Source: Geminicoccus roseus DSM 18922 | Lineage (GTDB): Bacteria; Pseudomonadota; Alphaproteobacteria; Geminicoccales; Geminicoccaceae | Length of the DNA: 64,000 bases | NCBI RefSeq assembly: GCF_000427665.1 | Contig: NZ_KE386572.1 | Coordinates: forward strand, 4,154,373-4,218,372 | Reading direction: 5' to 3' | Part shown: positions 25,918-33,951 of the stretch, piece by piece | Layout: every line of letters starts with the position of its first letter | Numbering within the stretch: position 1 is the first letter of the stretch | Program-made: the position numbers and the translations under genes | Notes under the pieces: model-generated | Databases searched by the model: none | Told to the model about the DNA's origin: nothing | What the model saw: the letters and a program-made list of their open reading frames with translations, nothing else

Positions 25918-28809
25918 TCAGCCGGGCGGGCGACTGCCGTTCTTCAGCCAGGCGAACGCGTCGGCTGCCGGCATCGGCCGGCCGATCAGGTAGCCCTGGC
26001 CCTCGTCGCAGCCGAGCGAGCGCAGGAAGTCGAACTGCGCCTGGGTCTCCACGCCCTCGCCGACCACCCGCACCTTGAGCGTCTCCGCCAGCGCCACCAC
26101 CGCCCGGGCGATCGCGGCGTCGTTCTGGTCGGTGGTGACGTCGGCGACGAAGGAGCGGTCGATCTTGAGCGCGCCGATCGGGAAGCGCTTCAGATAGGCC
26201 AGCGAGCTGTAGCCGGTGCCGAAATCGTCCACGGTGACCCGCACCCCCATCTCGGCCAGTTCGTGCAGCCGGTGCACGGTCTCGTCGACGTCGCGCATGA
26301 TGCTGCTCTCGGTCAGCTCCAGCTCCAGGCAGGGGCCGGGAAAGCCGCTGTCGCCCAGGATGCGGCGCACCTTGGCCACGAAGTCGCGCGCCTGGAACTG
26401 CCGGGCGGAGATGTTCACCGCGATCCTGAGCCCGTCCAGGCCCTCGCCATGCCAGTCGCGCATCTGCGCCACCGCCTGGCGCAGCACCCACTCGCCGATC
26501 GGCAGGATCAGCCCGGTCTCCTCGGCGATCGGGATGAAGTCGGAAGGCGGGATCGGCCCCAGCTCCGGGCTGCTCCAGCGCAACAGGGCCTCGACCCCGG
26601 CGATCCGGCCGCTGGCCAGCTCCACCAGAGGCTGGAAGTGCAGCTGCAGCTCGTCGCGGTCGACCGCCTTGCGCAGCCGGCTCTCCAGCACCAGGCGCTG
26701 GTAGGCCTTCGCATTCATGTCGGTGGTGTAGAACTGGTAGCTGTGCGAGCCCTGCTCCTTGGCGCGGGCAAGGGCGGTGCCGGCGTTCTTGAGCAGCTGG
26801 TCGGGGTCGTCGCCGTCGAAGGGGAACAGCGAGATCCCGATCGACGCCGCCACGGTCGGCTCGTCGCCGGCGATCTGGAACGGTGCCTGCAGGCTGTCCA
26901 GGGTCTTCTGGGCGACCTTGGCGGCGCCCTCGGCGCCGTCGGTCGCGAGCGCCAGGATCAAAAACTCGTCGCTGCCGGGCCTGGCCACCGTGTCGGACTT
27001 GCGCAGCGAGTTGCCGATCCGCATCGCGACCGCGCGCAGCACCCGGTCGCCCTTGTCCAGGCCCAGGCTCTCGTTGATCAGCTTGAACCGGTCCAGGTCG
27101 ACCATCATCACGGCCAGCTGCTGCTTGGTCCGCTTGGCCCGCTCGATCGCCTGGCCCAGCCGGTCCAGGAACAGGAGCCGGTTGGGCAGGGCGGTGAGCG
27201 GGTCGGTGTAGGCCAGGTTGCGGATCGTCTCCTCGGTCTGCTTGCGCAGGGTGATGTCGCGCACGATCAGCACGCTGCCCTGCCGGCCGCCGGTCATCGG
27301 CGCCGTCGCGACCTCGACCGGCACCAGCTCGCCCGACGCGCGGGCGGCGGTGCGCTCCTCGTAGACCGCCTGGCGGCGGTCGTCCGCGCCGGAACGCCGC
27401 CGGGCGTCACCGCCAAGCGGCGAGGGCAGGAACAGCCCCGCCACCGGGCGGTCCAGCAAACCGCCCTCGGCCAGGTTGAAGATCCGTTCGGCCGACTGCG
27501 AGGCGCGCCGCACGATGCCCTTCTCGTCCACCACCAGCACCCCGTCGGAGACCTGGTCCAGCACCAGGCGCAAAAACGGGTCGTCGCTCTGCTCGGCCGG
27601 GGACGGCGGGGCGGGGACCTGGGCCTGCGGCCGGATCACCAGCAGCACCGTGTCCGGCGTCGCCGGCGCCAGCACCATCTGCCAGGACTGGCCCGAGGCC
27701 GGCCAGCGGAAGCTGGTCTCGACCTGACGGCCACCGGAAAGCGCCTGCTCGACCCGGTCCTGCCATTCCGCCAGGAGCTCGTCGCCCAGGATGCCGTCGA
27801 GCGGGCCGCTGCCCTGCTCGCCCAACGCCTCGAACAAGGGCTCGTCCCGCCCGGCCACCGCCCAGAGCAGGCATGCCTCGGAGTCCACCGCCAGGATGGC
27901 GGCGCCCAGCAGCTCGGCCACCGGGCGGAACCCCGACGGCGGCAGGTCGGCCTGGCGCGGCTCGTCGCCGGGCCCGGCCAGGCGCAGCGTGCCCACCGCC
28001 CGGTCCACCGGCACGCCTGTGGAATGGGCCGCGGCGGCCCCGCCGCGCAGCGGCCGGGCGCGGTCGAAGAGCCGGATCTCGCTGCCGCCGGCGGTGCGCA
28101 GGCGGTAGCTGGTCTCGGTGGCGATCCCGCTCATCAGGTCCAGGTTGCGCCGGCGGATCCGGGCGCGGTCGCGCGGCACCACCAGGCCGCTGAGCCCGCC
28201 GCGCGCCTGCAGCTCGGGCAGGGCGTAGCCGGTCAGCCGCTCCACCGCCGGGTCGGCCCATTCCAGCTTCAGCCCGCCATCGATGTCGGCGGCCAGGCGG
28301 TAGAGCCCGCCCGCGACCAGGTCGCCCAGCATCCGCGCCACCGAGGGCAGGTCGGCGTCCAGCCCGTCCCGGCCGACCGGCTCCAGGATCAGCAGGCAGC
28401 GCTTGGCGTCGCCCAGCACCTGGCTGCGCGCCGCCACCCGCAAAGGCTCGCGGCGGGCGGTGGCGAGCAGCAGCTCGCCGCTCCAGCTCTCGCCGGCGGC
28501 CAGGGCGTTGAGCAGGGCGGCAAAGGCCGGGTCGGTGGGGTCGCCGGCGCGCAGCAGCCTGAGGCGCGCCTGGGCGAGGTCGCGGCCGGCAAATCCGGTC
28601 AGCGCCTCCAGGGCATGGTTCCACCAGAGGACCAGCGGGTGCGGGCGCTCGCGCTCGGGCCGGCTCACCAGCAGCATGGCCTGGCCGGTGGCGTCCAGGA
28701 TCGCCCGCAGGTCCGCGTCCGGCAGGCCGTCCGCCGTCCTGGCATCGGGCTGCCGGTGCCGGGTCTCGTCGAACGGTCCGCCCGGCTCGCTCACTTCGTC
28801 CACGCACAT
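25918..28809 (-). CDS. PAS-GGDEF-EAL signalling protein
   Basis: About 963 residues; several PAS-like regions precede GGDEF (about 560-725) and EAL (about 735-960) domains. The EAL part keeps every catalytic element: VEALLRW, NISARQF, ELTESSIM, DDFGTGYSS, LKIDRSFV and GEGVET, so it should hydrolyse cyclic di-GMP. The cyclase motif reads RPGSDEF, with Ser in place of the second Gly, which may weaken synthesis. No membrane segment is seen, so it is probably cytosolic. The ATG at 28809 is preferred; the frame is open to 28965, but the extra residues look like noise. Convergent with the pentapeptide gene. Confidence 0.9.
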   Translation of the reverse strand: MCVDEVSEPGGPFDETRHRQPDARTADGLPDADLRAILDATGQAMLLVSRPERERPHPLVLWWNHALEALTGFAGRDLAQARLRLLRAGDPTDPAFAALLNALAAGESWSGELLLATARREPLRVAARSQVLGDAKRCLLILEPVGRDGLDADLPSVARMLGDLVAGGLYRLAADIDGGLKLEWADPAVERLTGYALPELQARGGLSGLVVPRDRARIRRRNLDLMSGIATETSYRLRTAGGSEIRLFDRARPLRGGAAAAHSTGVPVDRAVGTLRLAGPGDEPRQADLPPSGFRPVAELLGAAILAVDSEACLLWAVAGRDEPLFEALGEQGSGPLDGILGDELLAEWQDRVEQALSGGRQVETSFRWPASGQSWQMVLAPATPDTVLLVIRPQAQVPAPPSPAEQSDDPFLRLVLDQVSDGVLVVDEKGIVRRASQSAERIFNLAEGGLLDRPVAGLFLPSPLGGDARRRSGADDRRQAVYEERTAARASGELVPVEVATAPMTGGRQGSVLIVRDITLRKQTEETIRNLAYTDPLTALPNRLLFLDRLGQAIERAKRTKQQLAVMMVDLDRFKLINESLGLDKGDRVLRAVAMRIGNSLRKSDTVARPGSDEFLILALATDGAEGAAKVAQKTLDSLQAPFQIAGDEPTVAASIGISLFPFDGDDPDQLLKNAGTALARAKEQGSHSYQFYTTDMNAKAYQRLVLESRLRKAVDRDELQLHFQPLVELASGRIAGVEALLRWSSPELGPIPPSDFIPIAEETGLILPIGEWVLRQAVAQMRDWHGEGLDGLRIAVNISARQFQARDFVAKVRRILGDSGFPGPCLELELTESSIMRDVDETVHRLHELAEMGVRVTVDDFGTGYSSLAYLKRFPIGALKIDRSFVADVTTDQNDAAIARAVVALAETLKVRVVGEGVETQAQFDFLRSLGCDEGQGYLIGRPMPAADAFAWLKNGSRPPG

Positions 28810-28951
28810 TCTCTCAACGCACGACCACCGGCCCCGGCCCCGCCGGCTGCCCGGGCGACACCGTCGCTTGAATATCCAGGGGTTAATACGCCCGGGCTGC
28901 GGCAACCAGAGCGTGACAGCCCCACCGCCGGCATTCTCTACCGGAACGTGC

Positions 28952-30427
28952 TCAGTGGAGCGCAAGCCGGGCGGCGATCGCCTTTGGCAGGTCGGCGGAG
29001 ATCAGGCCCGTGCCCAGCGCGGCGCCGGCCTCGGCGTGCAGCCGCACTGCCGCCGCCGCCGCCAGAAAGGCCGGCATGTTCTGGGCCAGCAGGCCCAGGA
29101 TCGCACCGGTGAGCACGTCGCCGGCCCCGGCGGTGGCAAGGGCCGGGGCATCCAGCTCGAGGATCGCGACGCGCCCGTCCGGCGCCGCCACGATCGTGTC
29201 GCCGCCTTTGAGCACCACGACCGCACCGCTGCGTGCGGCGGCCGCGCAGGCGCGCTCGATCCGGGCGCCCTTGAGATCGGGAAACAGGCGCTGGAACTCG
29301 CCCTCGTGCGGGGTGAGCACCAGGTCGGTGCCGTCGGCGAGCCGGCCCTCGCAGGGGGCGATGCTGGTCAGCGCGTCGGCATCCAGCACGGCGCGCTTGC
29401 CCGCCGCCAGGATCCGGCCGATCCGGCCCCGGGTCCGCTCGCCCACCCCGGCGGCTGGGCCGATCGCCACCGCGTTTCGGCGCGGGTCCTCCAGGAGCCG
29501 GTCGAGATCGGCCTCCTCAGCGACCGGCCGGGTGATCAGGTCGGCGCTCTCCTGGGCATAGAACGGGACGGCGTCCGGGTCGGCCGCCACCGTGACCACC
29601 CCGGCGCCGATCCTGAGCGCGGTCATGGCGCTCAGCCGGGCAGCACCAGTGGCATCGGCCCGCCCGCCGATCATCACCGCATGGCCGAACCGGTATTTGT
29701 GGGAAAGAGCGTCGCGGCGGGGCAGGGCGTCCCGCCACCAGGAAGGCTGGTTGATCCTGACCGTTCCCTCCAGCTCCGCCAGCTGGTCGCTGCCGATCCC
29801 GATATCGGCGACCTGCACCGTACCGGCATGGCTGCGCCCGGGCAGCAGCACCAGGCCCGGCTTCTTGCGCACGAAGGTGACGGTGAGGTCGGCCCGCACC
29901 GCCTGGCCGCGCACCAGGCCGGTGGCGCCGTCAATGCCGGACGGGATGTCGACCGCGACCACCGGGCAGCCGGCCTCCGCGATCCGCCGGATCAGGAGGG
30001 CCGCCTCGCCGTCGACGTCGCGGGCAAGCCCGGCGCCGAACAAAGCGTCGACCACCAGCTCGCCCGGACTTGGGCGCGCGTCCTGGAGCTGTTGCCAGGC
30101 ACCGTCCCAGGCGGCCGCGGCACGGGCGGCGTCGCCGCCGAGCCTGGCCGGATCGACCAGGGAGAGCAGCGTGACTGGCCAGCCGGCCGCGCGCAGGAGG
30201 CGCGCCACCACCCAGCCGTCGCCGCCATTGTTGCCCGGCCCGCACGCCACCAGCACCGGGCGGCGGGCGAAGCGGGCGGTGATGGCGCGGGCGACCGCCA
30301 GGCCGGCCCGCTCCATCAGGACATGGCCCGGCGTTCCCAGTGCGATCGCCCGCTGGTCCAGGCGGGCGACATCCGAAGGCGCCAGCAGCATGCCGTCGTC
30401 CGGCGCCTTTCTGGGAAAGCCGTGCAT
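28952..30427 (-). CDS. nnr: Bifunctional NAD(P)H-hydrate epimerase/dehydratase
   Basis: 491-residue repair enzyme for damaged (hydrated) NADH and NADPH. The N-terminal YjeF epimerase domain has VACGPGNNGGDGWVVARLL and VDIPSGIDGATG. The C-terminal ADP-dependent dehydratase has KYRFGHAVMIGG, LTPHEGEFQRL, VLKGGDT and the catalytic NAGSGDVLTG equivalent TAGAGDVLTGAI. A second Met at residue 13 is an alternative start. Lies 14 bases after the TerB-like gene on the same strand. Confidence 0.94.
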   Translation of the reverse strand: MHGFPRKAPDDGMLLAPSDVARLDQRAIALGTPGHVLMERAGLAVARAITARFARRPVLVACGPGNNGGDGWVVARLLRAAGWPVTLLSLVDPARLGGDAARAAAAWDGAWQQLQDARPSPGELVVDALFGAGLARDVDGEAALLIRRIAEAGCPVVAVDIPSGIDGATGLVRGQAVRADLTVTFVRKKPGLVLLPGRSHAGTVQVADIGIGSDQLAELEGTVRINQPSWWRDALPRRDALSHKYRFGHAVMIGGRADATGAARLSAMTALRIGAGVVTVAADPDAVPFYAQESADLITRPVAEEADLDRLLEDPRRNAVAIGPAAGVGERTRGRIGRILAAGKRAVLDADALTSIAPCEGRLADGTDLVLTPHEGEFQRLFPDLKGARIERACAAAARSGAVVVLKGGDTIVAAPDGRVAILELDAPALATAGAGDVLTGAILGLLAQNMPAFLAAAAAVRLHAEAGAALGTGLISADLPKAIAARLALH

Positions 30428-30441
30428 CGGGGTGGCCCCGC

Positions 30442-30864
30442 TCAGCCGTGCTTGCGGTAGCGTGCCCCGGCCGCGCGCTCCAAAGCGGCGGTGGTCAGCC
30501 CGTCCAGCTCCAGCCAGTCGCGCAGGTTCTCCAGGATCTCCAGCTCCTCGTCGCCGGCCACCCCGTCGGCGGCGGCGACGTCGCAGGCCAGCACGTACGC
30601 GGTCTCGCGCAGCGGCCGGTCCAGGGCCTCCTGCAGCTCCTTGACCAGCTCGTTCAGGCCCTTGGACTTTTGCAGGAGCACGGTCACGTGCCGGCCGATC
30701 TCGGGGATGCTGTCCTTGTCGAAGTCCTGGAACACCGGCAGCGTCGAGACCAGCCGGCCAATCATGGTCAGTTCGCTGTCGGTCATCTCCCCCTCGGCCG
30801 CCGCGATCAGGACCATGGTGGAGACCAGCGCTTTTTGTTGACGAGCGAACGACGACATTGGCAT
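30442..30864 (-). CDS. TerB-like tellurite resistance family protein
   Basis: 140-residue all-helical protein resembling the TerB/DjlA N-terminal family: an AAAEGEMTDSELTMI metal-site-like segment in the first half and ACDVAAADGVAGDEELEILENL in the second form the usual pair of acidic helices. Actual tellurite resistance is doubtful for a stand-alone member. The start could be the first Met or the third residue (MSSF). Probably co-transcribed with nnr and divergent from psuG. Confidence 0.8.
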   Translation of the reverse strand: MPMSSFARQQKALVSTMVLIAAAEGEMTDSELTMIGRLVSTLPVFQDFDKDSIPEIGRHVTVLLQKSKGLNELVKELQEALDRPLRETAYVLACDVAAADGVAGDEELEILENLRDWLELDGLTTAALERAAGARYRKHG

Positions 30865-30945
30865 GCCCTTTGACTAAAGATGTACGATGCGCCCAGTGGC
30901 CGCTGGGCCTGGCACATATGCGGATGTCGGGAGAAGGTCGCAACC

Positions 30946-31860
30946 ATGCCGATCGAGGTGGCGCCGGAGATCCGGGCGGCGCTGGATGCCGGACGCCCGG
31001 TGGTGGCGCTGGAAACGACCCTGGTGAGCCACGGCCTGCCCTGGCCGCATAATCTGGAAACCGCGCTCAAGATGGCCGATGCGGTCCGCTCCGAGGACGC
31101 GGTGCCGGCGGTGATCGGGGTGCTGGACGGCCGCCTGCGCGTGGGCCTCACCCAGGGCGAGATCGCGAGGTTCGCCAAGGAGCCGGGCATCGCCAAATGC
31201 TCGACCCGCGACCTGCCGCTGGCAATGGCCGGCGGCGGCAACGGCGCTACCACCGTGTCCGCCACCGTGGAGATCGCCGCCAGGGTCGGGATCCGCTGGA
31301 TGGCCACCGGCGGGATCGGTGGGGTGCATCGCGGCATCGAGCGCAGCGGCGACGTCTCCGCCGACCTGGACGCGATTCGCCGCTCGAAGGTGGTGGTGGT
31401 GTGCTCCGGCGCCAAGATCATCCTCGATTTGCCGCGCACCGTGGAATGGCTGGAAACGCTGGGGGTGCCGCTGCTGGGCTGGCAGACCGGCCAGCTGCCG
31501 GGCTTCTACACCGCCGAGACCGGCCTCGAGGTGCCGGAGATCGCCGACTGCCGGGCGCTGCAGCGCTGGCTCGCCGCCTGGGAGGAGCTGGGCTTCCAAT
31601 CCGGCGTGGTGCTGGCCGCGGCACCGCCGGCCCACCTGGCGATGGGCGGGGCCGAAGTCGCCCAGCTGGTGGCCGCGGCGCTGGACGAGGTGCCGGAAGC
31701 CGAGCGCAGCGGCAAGGCCGCCACCCCGGCGCTGCTGGCGGCGATGGCGCGCCTGTCCATGGGCCGTACCGTGGAACTCAACCGGGAGCTGATCGTCGCC
31801 AATGCCGGGCTGGCCGCGCGCTGCGCCCGCCAATGCGCCAAGCTGCGCGAGGCCGCATGA
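30946..31860 (+). CDS. psuG: Pseudouridine-5'-phosphate glycosidase
   Basis: 304-residue PsuG, which splits pseudouridine 5'-phosphate to uracil and ribose 5-phosphate. It shows ALETTLVSHGLPWPHN, STRDLPLAMAGGGNGATTVSAT, ATGGIGGVHRG and VVCSGAKIILDLPRTVEWLET, all typical. GGGAGAAGG precedes the chosen ATG. No psuK-type kinase gene lies next to it, although psuG is often linked or fused to one. Confidence 0.94.
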   Translation: MPIEVAPEIRAALDAGRPVVALETTLVSHGLPWPHNLETALKMADAVRSEDAVPAVIGVLDGRLRVGLTQGEIARFAKEPGIAKCSTRDLPLAMAGGGNGATTVSATVEIAARVGIRWMATGGIGGVHRGIERSGDVSADLDAIRRSKVVVVCSGAKIILDLPRTVEWLETLGVPLLGWQTGQLPGFYTAETGLEVPEIADCRALQRWLAAWEELGFQSGVVLAAAPPAHLAMGGAEVAQLVAAALDEVPEAERSGKAATPALLAAMARLSMGRTVELNRELIVANAGLAARCARQCAKLREAA

Positions 31861-31997
31861 CGGGGCAGGGCGCCCCCTGATACCACACCGGGAACTGAAC
31901 CGGTCCAATTCAATCTATGCGGGAATTTAGCGCTTGACCCGTCCTCCCGGCGCCCGCCAGTGTCGGGGCCGGATGGTCGAACGGGTTTCCCTGGCTG

Positions 31998-32741
31998 ATG
32001 GACGCTATTCCTGCGACGCGTCGGATCCTGCTGACCGGCGTGACCTCCTCCACCCGGCTCCTGGTGCGCCACGTGCTGCAGAGCCTGGGCTATCTGGTCG
32101 ACGAGGCGGCCGAGGCCGTGGGCGGCGCGCCCGGCCGCTACGCCCTGGTGGTGGCCGGACCGCGCGCCCTGGACGTGGACGGCCGGCTCTCGGCGCAGGC
32201 CGGGCCGGACACCGCCGTTCCGGTGATCCTGATCGGCGCCGGCGAGGCGGCCCCAGGCGAGCCGGTCATCGGCGGGGGGGCGGGCAGCGTCGACCTGCGC
32301 GCCTGCCTGGCGGAGCCGCTGGAACTCGCCCGCTTCCTGGCGATCGTGCGCGGCGTGCTGGAGAGCGGCGCGGCGCTGGCGCGGGGCAGCGTCCCGGAGC
32401 AGCGCCCGGCCGAGGACCCGGTCGACCTGGAGCGGCTGCACGACTTCGCCGGCGACGACCAGGACCTCGTCGAGGAACTGTGCTCCCTCTACTTCACCAC
32501 CGCGCGCAGCTACCTGGCCGAGATGGCCGAGGCGCTGCGCCCGGGCGGCGACACCACCCGCTCGGCCCATGCGCTCAAAGGCGCGTCGGCCAATTTCGGT
32601 GCGCGCGAGGTCGCTGGCCTGGCTCTGGCCGCCGAGACCCAGGGGGTGACCCAGGAGCGCCTGGAGCAGCTGCGCCGGGCACTCGGCCGCGCCGAGGCCT
32701 TCATGGCGAGGCAGCTGCCGCCGGCGCGGATGCCGGCATGA
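31998..32741 (+). CDS. Hpt-domain protein with degenerate receiver
   Basis: 247-residue protein. Residues 8-125 look like a CheY-type receiver (ILLTGVTSSTRLLVRHVLQSLGY), but the phospho-acceptor strand reads YALVVAGPRALD with no Asp at the expected site. Residues 145-240 form an Hpt four-helix module with the phosphorylatable His in SAHALKGASANFGA. It may relay phosphate in a histidine-kinase pathway, with the receiver-like part serving as a dimer or binding module. No kinase gene is adjacent. Confidence 0.75.
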   Translation: MDAIPATRRILLTGVTSSTRLLVRHVLQSLGYLVDEAAEAVGGAPGRYALVVAGPRALDVDGRLSAQAGPDTAVPVILIGAGEAAPGEPVIGGGAGSVDLRACLAEPLELARFLAIVRGVLESGAALARGSVPEQRPAEDPVDLERLHDFAGDDQDLVEELCSLYFTTARSYLAEMAEALRPGGDTTRSAHALKGASANFGAREVAGLALAAETQGVTQERLEQLRRALGRAEAFMARQLPPARMPA

Positions 32742-32955
32742 AGGCGGTGCCCACTCGCCGTCCGCCCGCGTCCGCCCTGCAACACAAGCTGGCCCAAGCT
32801 GGCCCAGGCAGGACTTGGCCGGTGGAAACGCTTGAAGGTGATGCGCGCCTGTTCTGTTGTCGCCACGCTGCAGCCGTGGCACCGCAGGGCGCCCGGGAAA
32901 AATCGCGGTCTTGGAACAGCTTCGGTGGAAGCGGTGGTTGGATGAGGTGTGCACG

Positions 32956-33861
32956 ATGCTGAAAGGTGCTCGGCTGCTGGTGGCCACGAGCCTGGGTGTA
33001 CTGGCTGCGGGCTGCACGTACGCGCCGGCTCCGGATTTCGGCACGCTCCAGCCCACCGGCCTCGATGACTATTACCTGAACCAGTACGACATCGAGGCGG
33101 TCCGCCGGATGGTCCCGCAGGGACCGCCGTTCAACGACCAGCTCCGGGTGGGCTACCTCGAGCTGGCCGACATGATCGGCGGCCATGGCGACGAGGCCGA
33201 CCAGGACCATTTCCTGCGCAAGGCGGTGGCCTCGGCCAAGGGCCTGTCGCAGGTGCCGGATGCGGTGGTGCAGCCGGACGCCATGGACTATCGCGCTGCC
33301 GGCACCGATTCCGACGGTGCTCTGGCCACCGGCCGCGCCCGCCTGGTCGATGCTCTGGGCCGCAACGCCCGCAAGCTGGCGCCGCTCGACGCCGCCGAAG
33401 CCCAGGTCGCCTGGGACTGCTGGTTCGAGGGCGCCGAGGCCGGCCGCGCCCAGCAGGTCGCCGACTGCCGCCAGCGCTTCGAGGACGCGATGGACCGGGT
33501 CGACGCCGCCCTGGACGGCGACGAGGAGCAGGCCTTCATCGTGTTCTACGCCTGGGACGACGCCACCATCACCCCGGTCGGCCGGACCGTGCTGGAGCAG
33601 GTGGCTGAGGCCTACCAGGATGGCAGTTCCCCGGTGGTGGTGCTGGCCGGCCATGCCGACCGCTCCGGCCCGGCCGACTACAACATGCAGCTCTCCGAGC
33701 GCCGCGCCCGGAACGCTGCGGCGGAGCTGGGGCGTATGGGCGTGCCCGCGGAGGCCATGGACATCACTTGGTACGGCGAGACCGAGCCGCGCGTGCCGAC
33801 CGAGGACGGGGTGCGCGAGCCGCAGAACCGCCGGGTGGAGTTCACCCTGCCAGCCGACTGA
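32956..33861 (+). CDS. OmpA-family lipoprotein
   Basis: 301-residue outer-membrane lipoprotein. A short signal peptide ends in the lipobox LAAGC (Cys at about residue 20). The middle region is helical and unfamiliar; the last 110 residues are an OmpA_C-like peptidoglycan-binding domain: FIVFYAWDDATITPVG, VVLAGHADRSGPADYNMQLSERRA and a C-terminal NRRVEF. It probably tethers the outer membrane to the cell wall. A GTG nine bases earlier is an alternative start. A strong terminator follows. Confidence 0.88.
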   Translation: MLKGARLLVATSLGVLAAGCTYAPAPDFGTLQPTGLDDYYLNQYDIEAVRRMVPQGPPFNDQLRVGYLELADMIGGHGDEADQDHFLRKAVASAKGLSQVPDAVVQPDAMDYRAAGTDSDGALATGRARLVDALGRNARKLAPLDAAEAQVAWDCWFEGAEAGRAQQVADCRQRFEDAMDRVDAALDGDEEQAFIVFYAWDDATITPVGRTVLEQVAEAYQDGSSPVVVLAGHADRSGPADYNMQLSERRARNAAAELGRMGVPAEAMDITWYGETEPRVPTEDGVREPQNRRVEFTLPAD

Positions 33862-33905
33862 GCCGGCAGAAGAGTTTTCCGAGTTACGTGCGACCAAAGA
33901 AAGAA

Positions 33906-33940
33906 AAGGAGGATGCCCCCGGGCATCCTCCTTCCGCTTT
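33906..33940. terminator. Bidirectional rho-independent terminator
   Basis: Perfect 13-base arms AAGGAGGATGCCC and GGGCATCCTCCTT, followed by CCGCTTTT on the plus strand and, reading the other way, TTTTCTTTCTTT on the minus strand. It lies between the convergent OmpA-like gene and the hydrolase gene and can serve both. Confidence 0.85.
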
Positions 33941-33951
33941 TCAGGCGCTGC

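Noticed and set aside
26263-29112. 949-codon open frame on the plus strand
   Set aside because: It lies opposite the PAS-GGDEF-EAL gene; the product is Gln/Arg/Gly/His-rich with no motifs, a high-GC antisense shadow.
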